Positions 1-6,262 of a stretch of DNA of 6,262 nucleotides are shown one piece after another. The DNA is from Burkholderiales bacterium (lineage in GTDB: Bacteria > Pseudomonadota > Gammaproteobacteria > Burkholderiales > Burkholderiaceae): assembly GCA_947447845.1 (NCBI GenBank), contig CANFNO010000179.1, positions 1-6,262 of the forward strand. The letters are read 5' to 3'. How positions within the stretch are numbered: the first letter of the stretch is position 1; each line of letters starts with the position of its first letter. A program made the translations under genes and the position numbers. A model generated the notes under the pieces. It made no database searches and was not told the origin of the DNA. It worked only from the letters and a program-made list of their open reading frames with translations.

Positions 1-687
1 GACTCGGTCTGGAATTCGGCCACCGACAGCCACCTCGCGCATCATTTTGATGTCCGCAATATGACCGGCAAAGCGCGCAACAAGGCTGCCATGCAGGCTG
101 AGCTTGGTTTGACCGTGGATGCGGACGTGCCCCTGTTTACCGTGGTCAGTCGCTTGACCGAGCAAAAGGGCATGCCCTTGGTACTCTCAGGTCTGGACGA
201 AATCCTTTCGCGCGGTGGCCAGTTGTTGGTTTTAGGCAATGGCGACACACAGTTGGAACAGGCATTCGGTCTGCAAGCAAAATCACACCCCAAGCAAGTA
301 GCCTTCCGGATGGGCTATGACGAGTCATTTGCCCACCGCATATTTGCCGCCAGTGATGTGACGGTAGTGCCTTCCCGCTTTGAGCCGTGCGGTCTGACGC
401 AGATGTATGGATTAAAATACGGAAGCTTGCCATTAGTGCGGCGCGTGGGAGGACTGGCGGATACGGTAACGGATACCGATCTGGAGACCCTGGACAACCA
501 AACTGCCACTGGCTTTGTGTTTGACGCGTTCCACGTGGACGACTACCGGCGTGCCATTCGGCGCGCATTTGCCCTCTACCACCGACGTTCCGATTGGAAC
601 CGTGTGCGCCAGACGGGCATGAAAATTGCATTTGATTGGGCCAGCGCAGCCCGACACTACACCAACCTATACGAGAACCTGCTTTGA
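1..687 (+). CDS. glgA: Glycogen synthase (ADP-glucose), C-terminal part, 5' end cut by window
   Basis: Transfers glucose from ADP-glucose to the non-reducing end of a growing alpha-1,4-glucan in the cytoplasm (GT5 family, GT-B fold). Frame 1 is open from base 1 to the TGA at 685-687, giving 228 residues, about the C-terminal half of a family that is usually near 480 aa. The visible part is the nucleotide-sugar-binding Rossmann domain. It shows [10 protein letters not shown] (R51 and K56 of the fragment, the phosphate-contacting Arg/Lys pair), a G-x-G-D turn at LGNGD, and the hallmark [10 protein letters not shown] with the catalytic-type Glu at fragment residue 128, followed by [21 protein letters not shown]. 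The fragment aligns in my memory almost end to end with E. coli GlgA, including the DWNxxRxxGM and AxxYxxLYxxLL tail. The ATG at 61 is an internal Met, not the start, because the reading before it (DSVWNSATD) is also family-like. It is followed after 5 bases by glgP, so the two are very likely co-transcribed. Confidence 0.96.
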   Translation, partial: DSVWNSATDSHLAHHFDVRNMTGKARNKAAMQAELGLTVDADVPLFTVVSRLTEQKGMPLVLSGLDEILSRGGQLLVLGNGDTQLEQAFGLQAKSHPKQVAFRMGYDESFAHRIFAASDVTVVPSRFEPCGLTQMYGLKYGSLPLVRRVGGLADTVTDTDLETLDNQTATGFVFDAFHVDDYRRAIRRAFALYHRRSDWNRVRQTGMKIAFDWASAARHYTNLYENLL

Positions 688-692
688 CCTCT

Positions 693-3161
693 ATGACCCA
701 TTTAACCGCTGTGAAACCGCTGGCCGATTTTCCCTTTGACGCTCCAGGTCGAGACCTGGAGTCGCTCAAACACGCAATCGCCAATAAGCTGATGTTCACT
801 GTAGGCAAAGACCCAAAGGTGGCACGGCCTGAAGACTGGCTGAATGCGGCCGCTTATGCTGTGCGCGACCAGTTGGTCGAACGCTGGATGAAGACCACGC
901 GCACCCAATACGATCAGGACGCCAAGCGGGTATATTACATGTCCATGGAGTTCCTGATTGGCCGAACCTTTGGCAATGCCATGTTGGCCCTGGGTCTGAG
1001 AGACCGGGTACGCCAGGCCCTGCTCGACTTTGGTGTGGACATGGACGCGATCACCGAATTGGAGCCCGATGCTGCGCTGGGTAACGGCGGCCTGGGACGG
1101 CTTGCCGCCTGCTTTCTGGACTCCATGGCCACGCTCAATATTGCCGGCTTTGGTTACGGCATCCGTTACGACTACGGTATGTTCCGCCAGACTATCGTTG
1201 ACGGACGGCAGGTGGAGGTCCCCGACTACTGGCTGACGCACGGCAACCCCTGGGAATTTGCCCGCCCCGAAGTAACCTACCGGGTACGGTTCGGTGGACA
1301 CGTTGTCAAAGAGGGCGACAAATACCATTGGGTGGATTCACATGACGTGCAGGCCATGGCCTATGACACCATCATCCCTGGCTACGACACCATGGCTACC
1401 AACACCTTGCGCCTGTGGTCGGCCAAGGCGACGCAAGAGATTGATCTGAGCGCATTCAACCGTGGCAATTACTTTGCCGCTGTGGAGAGCAAGAACCACT
1501 CTGAGAATGTGTCTCGCGTGCTGTATCCGGATGACTCCACGGACTCTGGACGCGAACTGCGCTTGCACCAGGAATACTTCTTCTGCAGCGCCAGCGTGCA
1601 AGATTTGTTGCGCCGCTTTACGAGTCGCCACGAAGGCTTTGAAGAGTTGCCTAACAAGGTCAGTATCCACCTCAACGACACGCACCCGGTGCTGGCCATT
1701 CCGGAGTTGATGCGCCTCCTGCTGGATGTGCACAATCTGCCTTGGGCGGACGCCTGGCGCCTGTGCCAACGCGTTTTCTCGTACACCAACCACACGCTGA
1801 TGCACGAGGCCCTGGAGACTTGGCCCGTGAAGATGTTGGAACGCATTCTGCCGCGCCATCTGCAGATCATTTATGACATCAACGACCAGTTCCTGACCGG
1901 ACTGGCACATGCCGGATTTGATTCCGAACTGCTGAGCAGGGTGTCGCTGGTTGACGAACACGGAGATCGCCGTGTGCGCATGGCCTATCTGGCTGTGCTG
2001 ACCAGCCACTCCATTAACGGCGTATCGGCATTGCACTCCGAGTTGATGAAGGAATCCATTTTTGCCGACTTCGCGCACCTGTGGCCACAACGCTTTAACA
2101 ACAAGACGAACGGAATTACACAGCGTCGCTGGCTGGCCCAAGCAAACCCTGCGCTCAGCGCCTTGTTGGACAAGCACATTGGCACTGGCTGGCGCCGGGA
2201 CCTGACACAACTAAGCCAACTGCAACCGCTGTTGACTGGCGAAAAGGTGATTGCCGGCTTCCAGCAAGCCAAGCAGTTCAATAAGCGCCGTCTGGCAGCC
2301 TGGGTGCAAAGCCATATGGGTCTGGAGATTCCGACCGAAGCTCTGTTTGACGTGCAAGTCAAGCGCATCCACGAGTACAAGCGCCAGTTGCTCAATGTGC
2401 TGCACGTCATCACGCGCTACCAGCGAATCCTGGCAAATCCTGATGCGCCCATCGTTCCGCGTGTGGTCATTTTTGCAGGCAAGGCTGCCTCTGCGTACCA
2501 CATGGCCAAGCTCATCATTCGCCTGATCAATGATGTTGCCCACGTTGTAAACAACGACCCGCGTGTAGGTGAAAAGCTCAAGGTGGTGTTCATCCCCAAC
2601 TACAGCGTCAGCCTGGCTGAAATGATCATTCCATCGGCCGACCTGTCAGAGCAAATCTCCACTGCTGGCACTGAAGCTTCTGGCACCGGCAACATGAAGC
2701 TTTCGCTCAATGGCGCATTAACCATTGGCACGCTGGACGGTGCCAACGTGGAAATCTTGAACGCCGTAGGCGCGGAAAACATCTTTATCTTCGGCATGAC
2801 TACGCCAGAAGTTGCCGCGACGCGCGATGCAGGCTACCAGCCCGCCAGCATTCTGGAACAGAACCCAGAACTCGGAGCGGTATTGCAGGCCATTAAGGAC
2901 GGCCTGTTCAGCCCGGATGAACCCGAACGTTATCAAGCCATTTTTGACGCTCTGGTTACTTGGGGGGACAACTATCTGCTTCTGGCCGACTATGCCGCCT
3001 ACATTGAGGCGCAAGAAAAGGTGGACGCAGCCTACCTCGACAAGAATGACTGGACCATCAAGGCTTTGCGCAACGTCGCTGCCATGGGTCCATTTTCGTC
3101 TGACAGAACCATCTCCGAGTACGCCGCAAAAATCTGGCATACCCCGGGGTTGACCATTTAA
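693..3161 (+). CDS. glgP: Glycogen phosphorylase (GT35, PLP-dependent)
   Basis: Phosphorolytically removes glucose units from glycogen or maltodextrin ends as glucose-1-phosphate, in the cytoplasm. The protein is 822 residues, normal for bacterial GlgP. Family landmarks in order: [21 protein letters not shown] near the N-terminus, [13 protein letters not shown] (81-93), [16 protein letters not shown] (129-144), [30 protein letters not shown] (326-332), [20 protein letters not shown] (556-566), and the PLP signature EASGTGNMK, with the cofactor lysine at 669. It ends in [14 protein letters not shown], like E. coli GlgP. All catalytic-region motifs look intact. An in-frame ATG at 636 would add 19 non-conserved residues and overlap glgA by 52 bases, so I prefer the ATG at 693. 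No good Shine-Dalgarno sequence precedes it, and with only 5 bases after the glgA stop translation is probably coupled. Whether it prefers glycogen or short maltodextrins (MalP type) cannot be decided from sequence, but linkage to glgA favours glycogen. Confidence 0.97.
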   Translation: MTHLTAVKPLADFPFDAPGRDLESLKHAIANKLMFTVGKDPKVARPEDWLNAAAYAVRDQLVERWMKTTRTQYDQDAKRVYYMSMEFLIGRTFGNAMLALGLRDRVRQALLDFGVDMDAITELEPDAALGNGGLGRLAACFLDSMATLNIAGFGYGIRYDYGMFRQTIVDGRQVEVPDYWLTHGNPWEFARPEVTYRVRFGGHVVKEGDKYHWVDSHDVQAMAYDTIIPGYDTMATNTLRLWSAKATQEIDLSAFNRGNYFAAVESKNHSENVSRVLYPDDSTDSGRELRLHQEYFFCSASVQDLLRRFTSRHEGFEELPNKVSIHLNDTHPVLAIPELMRLLLDVHNLPWADAWRLCQRVFSYTNHTLMHEALETWPVKMLERILPRHLQIIYDINDQFLTGLAHAGFDSELLSRVSLVDEHGDRRVRMAYLAVLTSHSINGVSALHSELMKESIFADFAHLWPQRFNNKTNGITQRRWLAQANPALSALLDKHIGTGWRRDLTQLSQLQPLLTGEKVIAGFQQAKQFNKRRLAAWVQSHMGLEIPTEALFDVQVKRIHEYKRQLLNVLHVITRYQRILANPDAPIVPRVVIFAGKAASAYHMAKLIIRLINDVAHVVNNDPRVGEKLKVVFIPNYSVSLAEMIIPSADLSEQISTAGTEASGTGNMKLSLNGALTIGTLDGANVEILNAVGAENIFIFGMTTPEVAATRDAGYQPASILEQNPELGAVLQAIKDGLFSPDEPERYQAIFDALVTWGDNYLLLADYAAYIEAQEKVDAAYLDKNDWTIKALRNVAAMGPFSSDRTISEYAAKIWHTPGLTI

Positions 3162-3232
3162 GTTGCCGCGCACTTCTCTTTGTGCGATAGGCCGATAGTA
3201 CAAACGGCTTACAACGGAAAACTCAGTACATC

Positions 3233-3270
3233 GAATTGCCCAGGCTCTTATGCCTGGGCAATTCCTTTTT
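3233..3270 (+). terminator. Rho-independent terminator of the glgA-glgP operon
   Basis: There is a perfect 13-bp stem: GAATTGCCCAGGC (3233-3245) pairs with GCCTGGGCAATTC (3252-3264) around a 6-base loop, TCTTAT. A CTTTTT tract (3265-3270) follows directly. It lies 71 bases after the glgP stop. On the opposite strand the stem is not followed by a T-run, so it should work only in the + direction. It separates glgP transcription from the adhesin gene. Confidence 0.95.
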
Positions 3271-3289
3271 AAAAAGCAAATCCCGTACA

Positions 3290-3317
3290 CCATCAACAAA
3301 GCAACACTTGTTGATGG
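3290..3317. repeat. Perfect 10-bp inverted repeat (hairpin or operator)
   Basis: CCATCAACAA (3290-3299) and TTGTTGATGG (3308-3317) are exact reverse complements separated by the 8 bases AGCAACAC. It starts 20 bases after the glgP terminator. There is no T-run after it on the + strand. On the - strand a T-rich stretch (TTTGCTTTTT) begins about 10 bases beyond the stem, so it is a poor terminator in either direction. It could be a regulator site for the adhesin gene, a second terminator remnant or an mRNA structure; the sequence does not decide. Confidence 0.5.
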
Positions 3318-3349
3318 ATTCATTTGCATTGATCAAGTGTCTCGCCAAT

Positions 3350-3570
3350 TTAGACCGCAATCTCGGGCGCAGACTTAAGAGCGTGATCAAGACTTAAAAA
3401 CAGTTTCTTCGCAGAATGCCTTGGATGCTGAATCCCTTTCGGATAGATGCGTAAGCCAGCGGCTTCTAGCGCACGAATTGCCTGACGCATTCGCTAGTGA
3501 CCAGTAGGGCGAACTCATCCGTGCCGATTTCTGCAGTGACTAGGGGGCCATGCCAGCCCACCCTGAAGCA
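3350..3570 (-). pseudogene. Possible decayed coding remnant, frame-broken, unrecognised
   Basis: On the - strand two overlapping frames give protein-like text. The upstream one reads LVTAEIGTDEFALLVTSE and ends at a stop at 3466-3468. The second, ATG at 3488-3490 to TAA at 3350-3352 (46 aa), reads MRQAIRALEAAGLRIYPKG and then HSAKKLFLSLDHALKSAP. A single frame change between about 3469 and 3493 would join them. I do not recognise the family. The DEF string recalls a GGDEF active site, but the second glycine is replaced by Thr and what follows does not fit that domain. There is no Shine-Dalgarno sequence before the 46-aa ATG, and third-position GC in it is only about half, lower than in the neighbours. 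It may equally be chance. Confidence 0.2.
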
Positions 3571-3635
3571 CCCCGACAAACTTAGCCGGAACCACAGGGC
3601 TCGCATTTCCCGCCGCTGACGAAGACAACCCAAAT

Positions 3636-3639
3636 AGGA
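3636..3639 (+). promoter_or_regulatory. Shine-Dalgarno site of the adhesin gene
   Basis: AGGA within TAGGAA lies 8 bases before the ATG at 3648. The reading frame upstream of this ATG hits a TGA at 3564-3566 with no other ATG, GTG or TTG in between, so this site fixes the start of the adhesin. Confidence 0.8.
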
Positions 3640-3647
3640 ACACCGCC

Positions 3648-6262
3648 ATGACCACACTTGCCCCCGCCAGCAATCAGCAATCAGTGGGCCAAGCCCAACT
3701 TCTGGCGCAAGCCGACACGGCCGCACATGCAGCAGTTAACCATTCCGGCATCAGCGTAGTGAACCTGGTACCCGGCCAATCAGGCACGGTCAAGATTCAG
3801 GCTGGCCAGCACCTCTCGGTGCGTCGGCCCGTCAAGCATGGAACCGAAGGTCGATCAGAGGTGCCAGACAATCTGATCGCAATTCGACGCGGTGACGCCC
3901 TGAATCTGCGATACGCAGACGGCAGCACACTGACCATTGAAAACTTTTATGCGGCCTGTACCGACACCAGCGTCTGCAGTGTCAACCTGGCTAGTGATAG
4001 CGCAGCCGGTATTGACTTTGCCGCCAACACCTCGAGCGGCGGCGTTACGACTGCTGATGGCGGCACCCTGGTTTACGCCCATGGTGACCACGACATCCTC
4101 ATGTCCATGGCGAAAGACCAAAGTAGTCTTCTGGCTACTTTTGCGGATTTGGGAAATGCTGGTGTGCAGACCTATTTGCCACACTCCTCTTCACTCCTGC
4201 CTCTGCTGCTTTTAGGGGCCGGAGCGCTGGCCTTGGCTGGCGGCTCTACAACGAGCTCTGGATCAAGCGGAATCGATCCGGCAGTGGCCAATGCTGCCTT
4301 GGCGCAAGATGCCATTCAAAAAGCGGCCGAGGGAAATACGGCAACCGGCACGTCGCCGTCTGAATCCACCTATTTATCGGCGGGCATTGCAGGTGTTGAT
4401 GCCAGCAATTTAGCGGCCATGAATAGTGCCTTGAATAGCGCCCCCGTGATTGGTGCCAGCGTTAACACCAAGGCAAAGGTGCAAGCTTTAGTTGACGCGT
4501 ACAAGGTCATCCTCTCTGAGGCCAATGGCACCGCTGTTGATGCCACCCCTGGCGCCAACCCCTCTGCCTCACAATATGCAACCATCGGCGCCAACATCGG
4601 CGCGGCGAGCACGGATCCCGAGAACCTGTCACTCCTCAACAGCATCGTGGGCGCACAAAGCAGCAACGGTGTGGACTCGATTCCCGAAATCGAAGAACTT
4701 GCGCGCATAGCCAACGCCGTGGCCAGTCAGGCCGCTGGTACAGCCGGCTTGACCATGGCCGAACTGACTGCCATCGGCATAACTGGCGTCAGCGCACTCT
4801 CGCCCGTAGAAATCAAGAACATCTTGAACGCGATCAGTGGCACTCCAGATAGCGGCACTGGCGTTGATACGCTGGTCGAGTTGCAGGACCTGGTGGATGG
4901 TTCGTTGCGCTTGACGGCACGGTCCAAACCAGCGTCCGCACCTGCGAGCTATGTCGACAACGTGGGCAACATTCAAAACCCCATAAGCACAGCACCAACC
5001 ACCGATGACACGACACCCGGCATCAACATTGGCGCACTGCCTGCTGATGTGAGCGGTGCCGTGCTCTACGTGGACGGCATTCTGGTACCCGCAAGCTATG
5101 ACCCCGTCACCCGTGCGCTTACGCCCACTGGCCCTGTGACTACAGGCGTGCTTCACACCTTTGGCTTTGGCTATATGGACGCTGCAGGCAACACCAGCGC
5201 CTCCAGCCCGACTATCGCAATTACGGTGGACACCACGCCGCCAGCCGTACCCACAAACGCACCCCTAAATTATGTGGACAACGTGGGCACCATCACCAGC
5301 ACCACAAGCACCGCACCCACCACCGATGACACGACACCCGGCATCAACATTGGCGCACTGCCTGCCGGTGTGACCGGTGCCGTGCTCTACGTGGACGGCA
5401 TTCTGGTACCCGCAAGCTATGTCGCCAGCACCGGTGCGCTTACGCCCACCAGCCCTGTGACCGCAGGTGTGCTTCACACCTTTGGCTTTGGCTATGTGGA
5501 CGCCGCTGGCAACACCAGCGCCTCCAGCCCTACCATTGGCATCACGGTGGACACCACAGCACCATCCGTACCCTCAAGCGCACCCTCAACCTATGTTGAC
5601 AACGTGGGCAGCATTACCAGCAACGCAAGCACCGCACTCACCACCGATGACACGACACCCGGCATCAACATTGGCTCACTGCCTGACGGCGTGACAGGCG
5701 CCGCGCTCTACGTGGATGGCATTCTGGTGCCCGCAAGCTATGTCGCTGGTGTGCTTACGCCCACCAGCCCCGTGGCTGCTGGCGTGCTTCACACCTATGG
5801 CTTCGGCTATGTGGATGCCGCTGGCAACACCAGCGCCTCCAGCCCGACCCTCGGCATCAAGGCTCCACCCGCGGCGACTATCACTCACTATGTGGACAAC
5901 GTGGGTACGGGCCTGGCCGCTGGCAACTTCAACTCTGGCACCACCACGGACGACACCACACCTGTTTTGAATGGGACTTTCGTATCGGCATCATCTTCCG
6001 ATTTCGACGTGGTGCACATGGTGCACATATATGACGGCACGACGCTGCTTGGCGATGCCACATTTTCTGGTACCAACTGGGTCTACCGCTTCCCCACATC
6101 GACCCCTTTGACTGACGGCAGTACACATAGCTACACCGCTGTCGCCGTCGACGCGGCGGGCAATGCGGGACCTGCTTCCAACGCCTTCACGCTGGCCGTG
6201 TCTTCTCCTTACGAAAGACTGTCCAATGCAAACATCACCGGATCACTTGCCGGATGGACAAC
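3648..6262 (+). CDS. Large BapA-like Ig-repeat surface adhesin, 3' end beyond window
   Basis: Predicted type I-secreted biofilm or attachment adhesin. The frame is open from ATG 3648 to the edge: 871 codons plus two bases, no stop. The N-terminus has no Sec signal. Residues about 33-170 look like a BapA prefix domain: beta-rich segments, NLIAIRRGDALNLRYADGSTL (75 onward), a Cys pair at 104 and 110, then DGGTLVYAHGDHDILMSM around 138-155. A hydrophobic stretch LLPLLLLGAGALALAGG (183-199) could anchor or stall the N-terminus in the inner membrane. Residues about 241-424 form three helical repeats, and from Y435 on there are four Ig-like repeats starting with YVDNVG. Acidic TDDTTP and VDAAGN motifs are typical of Ig-like adhesin modules and may bind Ca2+ (inference). 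Composition is rich in Ala, Thr, Ser and Gly, with no Cys besides the pair. Missing beyond the edge: remaining repeats and a C-terminal secretion signal. Family assignment rests on architecture; a LapA-type retention module is an alternative for the N-terminus. Confidence 0.88.
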   Translation, partial: MTTLAPASNQQSVGQAQLLAQADTAAHAAVNHSGISVVNLVPGQSGTVKIQAGQHLSVRRPVKHGTEGRSEVPDNLIAIRRGDALNLRYADGSTLTIENFYAACTDTSVCSVNLASDSAAGIDFAANTSSGGVTTADGGTLVYAHGDHDILMSMAKDQSSLLATFADLGNAGVQTYLPHSSSLLPLLLLGAGALALAGGSTTSSGSSGIDPAVANAALAQDAIQKAAEGNTATGTSPSESTYLSAGIAGVDASNLAAMNSALNSAPVIGASVNTKAKVQALVDAYKVILSEANGTAVDATPGANPSASQYATIGANIGAASTDPENLSLLNSIVGAQSSNGVDSIPEIEELARIANAVASQAAGTAGLTMAELTAIGITGVSALSPVEIKNILNAISGTPDSGTGVDTLVELQDLVDGSLRLTARSKPASAPASYVDNVGNIQNPISTAPTTDDTTPGINIGALPADVSGAVLYVDGILVPASYDPVTRALTPTGPVTTGVLHTFGFGYMDAAGNTSASSPTIAITVDTTPPAVPTNAPLNYVDNVGTITSTTSTAPTTDDTTPGINIGALPAGVTGAVLYVDGILVPASYVASTGALTPTSPVTAGVLHTFGFGYVDAAGNTSASSPTIGITVDTTAPSVPSSAPSTYVDNVGSITSNASTALTTDDTTPGINIGSLPDGVTGAALYVDGILVPASYVAGVLTPTSPVAAGVLHTYGFGYVDAAGNTSASSPTLGIKAPPAATITHYVDNVGTGLAAGNFNSGTTTDDTTPVLNGTFVSASSSDFDVVHMVHIYDGTTLLGDATFSGTNWVYRFPTSTPLTDGSTHSYTAVAVDAAGNAGPASNAFTLAVSSPYERLSNANITGSLAGWT
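4368..4919 (+). repeat. Three diverged helical repeats in the adhesin (aa about 241-424)
   Basis: A motif of the form (Y/L)xxxG(I/A)xGV or similar, followed by an Asn/Leu-rich helix, an acidic linker and a second helix (VQALVDAYKVI, PEIEELARIANAV, LVELQDLVD), occurs three times. The starts are near Y242 (nt 4371), Y310 (nt 4575) and L373 (nt 4764), a period of about 63-68 residues. Examples are LSAGIAGVDASNLAAMNSAL in copy 1 and LTAIGITGVSALSPVEIKN in copy 3. The copies are strongly diverged, so they are older than the Ig-like repeats that follow. They probably form a helical stalk between the membrane-proximal segment and the Ig-like region (inference). Confidence 0.6.
4950..5270 (+). repeat. 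Ig-like repeat 1 of the adhesin (aa 435-541)
   Basis: A 321-base (107-residue) unit starting YVDNVGNIQNP and containing TTDDTTPGINIGALP, LYVDGILVPASY, HTFGFGYMDAAGNTSASSP and VDTTPPAVP. The end motif DAAGNTS with VDTT(P/A)P is typical of bacterial Ig-like domains of large adhesins. It is about 87% identical to repeat 2 at DNA level by hand count (about 43 differences in 321), including two exact runs of about 47 bases. Confidence 0.9.
5271..5591 (+). repeat. Ig-like repeat 2 of the adhesin (aa 542-648)
   Basis: Exactly 321 bases, in phase with repeat 1, starting YVDNVGTITSTTS. It carries the same core (TTDDTTPGINIGALPAGV, LYVDGILVPASY, HTFGFGYVDAAGNTS). The differences from repeat 1 cluster in the first 15 residues, the loop VASTGALTPTSP and the C-terminal linker, as expected for exposed loops. 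Confidence 0.9.
5592..5888 (+). repeat. Ig-like repeat 3 of the adhesin (aa 649-747), shortened
   Basis: 297 bases (99 residues), starting YVDNVGSITSNAS. It keeps the 36-base core coding TTDDTTPGINIG unchanged from repeats 1 and 2. It is 8 residues shorter: 2 are lost in the loop (VAGVLTP against VASTGALTP) and about 6 in the C-terminal linker, which here is GIKAPPAATITH in place of the VDTTAPSVP type. The shortened linker marks the boundary with the diverged repeat 4. Confidence 0.9.
5889..6200 (+). repeat. Ig-like repeat 4 of the adhesin (aa 748-851), different core
   Basis: It starts with the same YVDNVG motif and has TTTDDTTPVLNGT, but then follows a more usual bacterial Ig-like pattern: IYDGTTLLGDATFSG, NWVYRFPTSTPLTDGSTHSY and AVAVDAAGNAGPAS, ending in NAFTLAV. 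It is only weakly similar to repeats 1-3 outside the shared motifs. After it the sequence SSPYERLSNANITGSLAGW begins something else, cut by the window edge. Confidence 0.8.

Larger units (their letters stand above)
3162..3647. other. Intergenic region between glgP and the adhesin gene
   Basis: This stretch of 486 bases has no convincing gene on the + strand. It contains a weak 5-bp hairpin (CGCAC 3169-3173 with GTGCG 3182-3186), the strong glgP terminator, a second perfect inverted repeat (3290-3317), two copies each of TGATCAAG and AGACTTAA between 3330 and 3397, a weak - strand coding trace (3350-3570), and the ribosome binding site of the downstream gene. The adhesin gene must have its own promoter here, since the terminator isolates it from glgP. 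I could not pick a convincing -35/-10 pair: the best, TTGCAT at 3324 with AATTTA at 3347 (17-base spacer), has a poor -10. Confidence 0.7.

Noticed and set aside
636..692. Longer N-terminus of glycogen phosphorylase starting at ATG 636
   Set aside because: The 19 extra residues lie wholly within the glgA coding end, do not look like the family N-terminus, and homology to E. coli GlgP begins after the Met at 693.
1338..2210. A 290-residue minus-strand open frame inside glgP
   Set aside because: It is antisense to conserved phosphorylase motifs in a GC-rich gene, where long opposite-strand frames are common. It has no recognisable domain of its own.
3329..3336. FNR/CRP-like box at TTGATCAA
   Set aside because: FNR sites need TTGAT-N4-ATCAA. 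Here the half-sites are directly fused with no spacer, so the match fails.
3510..3535. GGDEF diguanylate cyclase active site on the minus strand (IGTDEFALL)
   Set aside because: The motif lacks the second glycine, and neither flank reads like the rest of a GGDEF domain.
3466..3726. Minus-strand 86-residue frame as an intact gene
   Set aside because: Its start lies inside the adhesin's 5' end, its N-terminal part is Trp/Cys/Arg-rich shadow text, and only a short inner part looks protein-like. That part is reported as a doubtful remnant.
4629..5888. Minus-strand frames with similar proteins (two starting MKHAC/MKHTC, with CGYQNAVHVEH)
   Set aside because: They resemble each other only because they are antisense to the Ig-like DNA repeats. 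They are Cys/His-rich shadow translations without ribosome binding sites, and the + frame is plainly the coding one.
4950..5888. CRISPR-like array from the regularly spaced identical 36-base cores
   Set aside because: The cores are 321 bases apart, in frame, and the sequence between them is also repeated and coding. This is a tandem protein-domain repeat, not repeat-spacer DNA.

Overview
The window reads as a stretch of a Gram-negative, probably betaproteobacterial (Burkholderiales, Comamonadaceae-like) chromosome. This placement is an inference from moderately high GC, GC-rich third codon positions and the style of the proteins; no rRNA or marker gene is present to confirm it. All three protein genes lie on the + strand.

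Left part (1-3161): a glycogen-metabolism operon fragment. It starts inside glgA (ADP-glucose-dependent glycogen synthase, C-terminal 228 residues) and continues after only 5 bases into a complete glgP (glycogen phosphorylase, 822 aa). One enzyme builds the alpha-1,4-glucan from ADP-glucose and the other degrades it to glucose-1-phosphate, so the pair handles storage and release of the same polymer. A very strong intrinsic terminator (3233-3270) closes the operon.

Middle part (3162-3647): about 490 bases without a convincing gene. It holds the glgP terminator, a second perfect inverted repeat (3290-3317), short repeated motifs, and on the - strand a weak trace of what may be a decayed, frame-broken gene. 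A clear Shine-Dalgarno sequence sits just before 3648.

Right part (3648-6262): the 5' end of a large surface-adhesin gene, open to the window edge with no stop (at least 871 codons). The visible protein has no Sec signal peptide. In order it has a BapA-like N-terminal prefix domain, one short hydrophobic segment (about 183-198), three helical repeats of about 62-68 residues (about 241-424), and a run of bacterial Ig-like repeats of 107, 107, 99 and about 104 residues that begin with the motif YVDNVG. The first three Ig-like repeats are very similar even at DNA level, which points to recent tandem duplication. This is the layout of a type I-secreted biofilm adhesin whose remaining repeats, C-terminal secretion signal and probable transporter genes would lie beyond the right edge.

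No tRNA, rRNA, CRISPR array, insertion sequence or complete novel system was recognised. The parts most worth a second look are the adhesin with its young repeats and the odd intergenic region in front of it.
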